Of a stretch of DNA of 64,000 nucleotides, positions 62,446-64,000 are shown piece by piece. The stretch is taken from contig AP028876.1 in the NCBI GenBank assembly GCA_036323355.1, forward strand, positions 2,170,001 through 2,234,000, read 5' to 3'. Every line of letters starts with the position of its first letter. Within the stretch, counting starts at the first letter, position 1. Source of the stretch: Gottschalkiaceae bacterium SANA (GTDB taxonomy: Bacteria > Bacillota > Clostridia > Tissierellales > GPF-1). The position numbers and the translations under genes are program-made. Below the pieces are notes generated by a model, which worked only from the letters and a program-made list of their open reading frames with translations, was not told the DNA's origin and did not search any database.

Positions 62446-63666
62446 ATGAAGAAAAAAGTCGTACTTGCCTATTCAGGCGGATTGGACACAACAGCTATCA
62501 TCGCATGGTTAAAAGAAACCTATGATTATGAAATTATTGCTGCCTGCATTAATGTAGGACAAGGGAAAGAACTCGTTGGCATGGAAGAAAAAGCACTCGC
62601 CTCAGGGGCCAGTAAGATCTATATCGAAGATCAAACTCAACAATTCCTTGAGGAATGCGCTTGGCCAACCTTAAAAGCCGGTGCCATTTACGAAAGTAAA
62701 TATATGCTGGGCACATCCATAGCACGACCGGTTATTTCTAAGCGATTGGTTGAAATCGCACAAATGGAAGGCGCAGAAGCGATTTGTCACGGCTGCACCG
62801 GAAAAGGCAACGATCAGGTACGTTTCGAACTGACTATCAAGGCCCTTGCACCAGATATGAAAATTATTGCGCCTTGGAGAATTTGGGATATGCAATCCCG
62901 TGAAGATGTAATCGAATATTGCGAGAAGAAGGGCCTAACCCTTCCTTGGAAGAAAGAAGAGAGCTACAGTCGAGACCGAAATATTTGGCACCTAAGCCAC
63001 GAAGGCCTTGAACTTGAGGATCCCTCTTTGGAACCTGACTACAAAAAATTGTTGAAGATGACAACTAGCCTTGAAGAAGCGCCAAACACCCCAGAGTATG
63101 TTACCATCGGCTACAAAAAAGGGATCCCCGTTTCCATCAATGGCGAGATCTTGTCTACCGTTGCTTTAATGGAAAAAGCCAATGAAATCGCAGGCAAACA
63201 CGGCGTCGGACTTGCCGATATCGTAGAAAGCCGAATCGTTGGCATGAAGTCTAGGGGCGTGTATGAAACACCAGGCGGAACTTTGCTTTATACCGGCCAC
63301 CAAGAGTTGGAGCATCTTTGCCTGGACAAACAGACCTATTCTTACAAACAAGTTCTCGGCATCAAGTTCGCAGAACTGGTTTACAGTGGCGAATGGTATA
63401 CCCCACTTCGTCAAGCCTTAAGCGCTTTCGTTGACTCCACTCAAGAAATGGTGACTGGAACCGTTACACTGAAGCTGTACAAGGGAAATGTTATTCCTGC
63501 TGGGGCAGAGTCCATTTACTCGCTTTACAACGAAGATATCGCAAGCTTTGCTACTGGCGACTTATACGATCATAAAGACGCAGCTGGCTTTATCAACCTA
63601 TTTGGCTTGCCAATGAAGGTACGAGCTATGATGTTGGATCAAGTCAACAAAGGAAAGGATGAATAG
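62446..63666 (+). CDS. argG: Argininosuccinate synthase
   Basis: 406 residues from the ATG at 62446 (TTAAGGAGACTCAAT upstream). The PP-loop [14 protein letters not shown] binds [19 protein letters not shown] is the citrulline/aspartate signature, and [17 protein letters not shown] follows. It joins citrulline and aspartate. It is divergent from argC, and argH starts two bases after its stop. Confidence 0.98.
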   Translation: MKKKVVLAYSGGLDTTAIIAWLKETYDYEIIAACINVGQGKELVGMEEKALASGASKIYIEDQTQQFLEECAWPTLKAGAIYESKYMLGTSIARPVISKRLVEIAQMEGAEAICHGCTGKGNDQVRFELTIKALAPDMKIIAPWRIWDMQSREDVIEYCEKKGLTLPWKKEESYSRDRNIWHLSHEGLELEDPSLEPDYKKLLKMTTSLEEAPNTPEYVTIGYKKGIPVSINGEILSTVALMEKANEIAGKHGVGLADIVESRIVGMKSRGVYETPGGTLLYTGHQELEHLCLDKQTYSYKQVLGIKFAELVYSGEWYTPLRQALSAFVDSTQEMVTGTVTLKLYKGNVIPAGAESIYSLYNEDIASFATGDLYDHKDAAGFINLFGLPMKVRAMMLDQVNKGKDE

Positions 63667-63667
63667 A

Positions 63668-64000
63668 ATGAAATTATGGGGCGGAAGATTTTCACAGGCA
63701 ACACATAAAGAAGTAGATGCTTTTAACGCTTCCATCCCCTTTGACTACCGAATGTACGCGGAAGATATCGAGGGGAGCATGGCGCATAGCAAGATGCTGC
63801 ACAAACAGGGCTTTTTCTCCGACGAAGAACTAAAAGCAGTTGAAACAGAGCTCACTTCCCTGAAGAGTGAGATCGAAGCTGGAAAAATCGATTGGAATAT
63901 CGAATACGAAGACATTCATATGCATATTGAAGCCTTGTTGACCGAAAAATTGGGTGCAACAGCAAAAAAAATCCATACGGCGAGAAGTCGAAACGATCAA
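63668..64000 (+). CDS. argH: Argininosuccinate lyase, cut by window end
   Basis: The first 111 codons are visible. MKLWGGRFSQATHKEVDAFN is the standard argH N-terminus, followed by DYRMYAEDIEGSMAHSKML and IEYEDIHMHIEALL, and HTARSRNDQ at the edge is the substrate-binding loop. It releases fumarate to give arginine. It is translated directly after argG. Confidence 0.97.
   Translation, partial: MKLWGGRFSQATHKEVDAFNASIPFDYRMYAEDIEGSMAHSKMLHKQGFFSDEELKAVETELTSLKSEIEAGKIDWNIEYEDIHMHIEALLTEKLGATAKKIHTARSRNDQ

Noticed and set aside
1-64000. CRISPR array, transposase, integrase or phage structural genes
   Set aside because: I saw no regular direct-repeat array, no DDE or recombinase motifs, and no phage structural gene.

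Overview
The window reads as chromosome of an anaerobic, low-to-moderate GC Firmicute of the class Clostridia. The evidence is the Bacillus/Clostridium-type arg-car cluster (argCJBD-carAB in this order), purine-rich AGGAGG ribosome binding sites, a stand-alone rubredoxin, a DUF362-ferredoxin protein, a one-cysteine OhrR regulator and consensus TTGACA/TATAAT promoters. Almost all genes are on the minus strand; the exceptions are a small membrane protein, an ABC-F gene, ohrR, rubredoxin and argGH.

Layout. 1-12.8 kb: a GGDEF protein cut by the window edge, an aminotransferase, an M20 carbamoylase/allantoate hydrolase, an ECF sigma factor flanked by two proteins that share a DUF4367-like domain, two ABC-F ATPases and a NarL-type two-component system. 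12.8-21.8 kb: flavin reductase, a tripartite tricarboxylate transporter (tctCBA) followed by shikimate kinase, a MoaE-like protein, a DUF2974 lipase-like protein, and a peroxide-response cluster (glutathione peroxidase and nitroreductase divergent from ohrR). 21.9-34.3 kb: an AT-rich accessory island with gene debris at both ends. 34.4-50.7 kb: rlmD, an RsbW-like kinase, rubredoxin, engB, lon, clpX, clpP, tig, a nitroreductase, DUF362-ferredoxin, radC, cysQ-like, transketolase, marR and a MATE pump. 50.7-64 kb: tRNA-Arg(TCG), a metallophosphodiesterase, rdgB, rph, an AIR-synthase-like protein, and arginine biosynthesis from carB to argC, divergent from argGH.

The island is the part most likely to hold something undescribed. 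It carries a compact minus-strand gene run: HNH remnant, a one-pass membrane protein with two copies of a KQVQxAxxxxxQxQ motif, a soluble protein that begins with the same motif, a 33-codon ORF, a protein with a C-terminal PD-(D/E)XK-like motif, a UPF0489/arginase-fold-like protein, an OLD-family ATPase-Toprim nuclease, a UvrD-like helicase, a Shedu-like DUF4263 nuclease and a two-pass membrane protein. The OLD plus helicase pair resembles Gabija. Its close coupling to a Shedu-like nuclease, and the shared-motif membrane/soluble pair upstream, suggest a composite anti-phage locus. This is inference from motifs and gene order; no homology search was run.

The core regions work as expected: ATP-dependent proteolysis and folding (tig-clpP-clpX-lon), NTP pool and RNA maintenance (rdgB-rph), and arginine/carbamoyl-phosphate synthesis controlled from a mirror-image pair of promoters between argC and argG.
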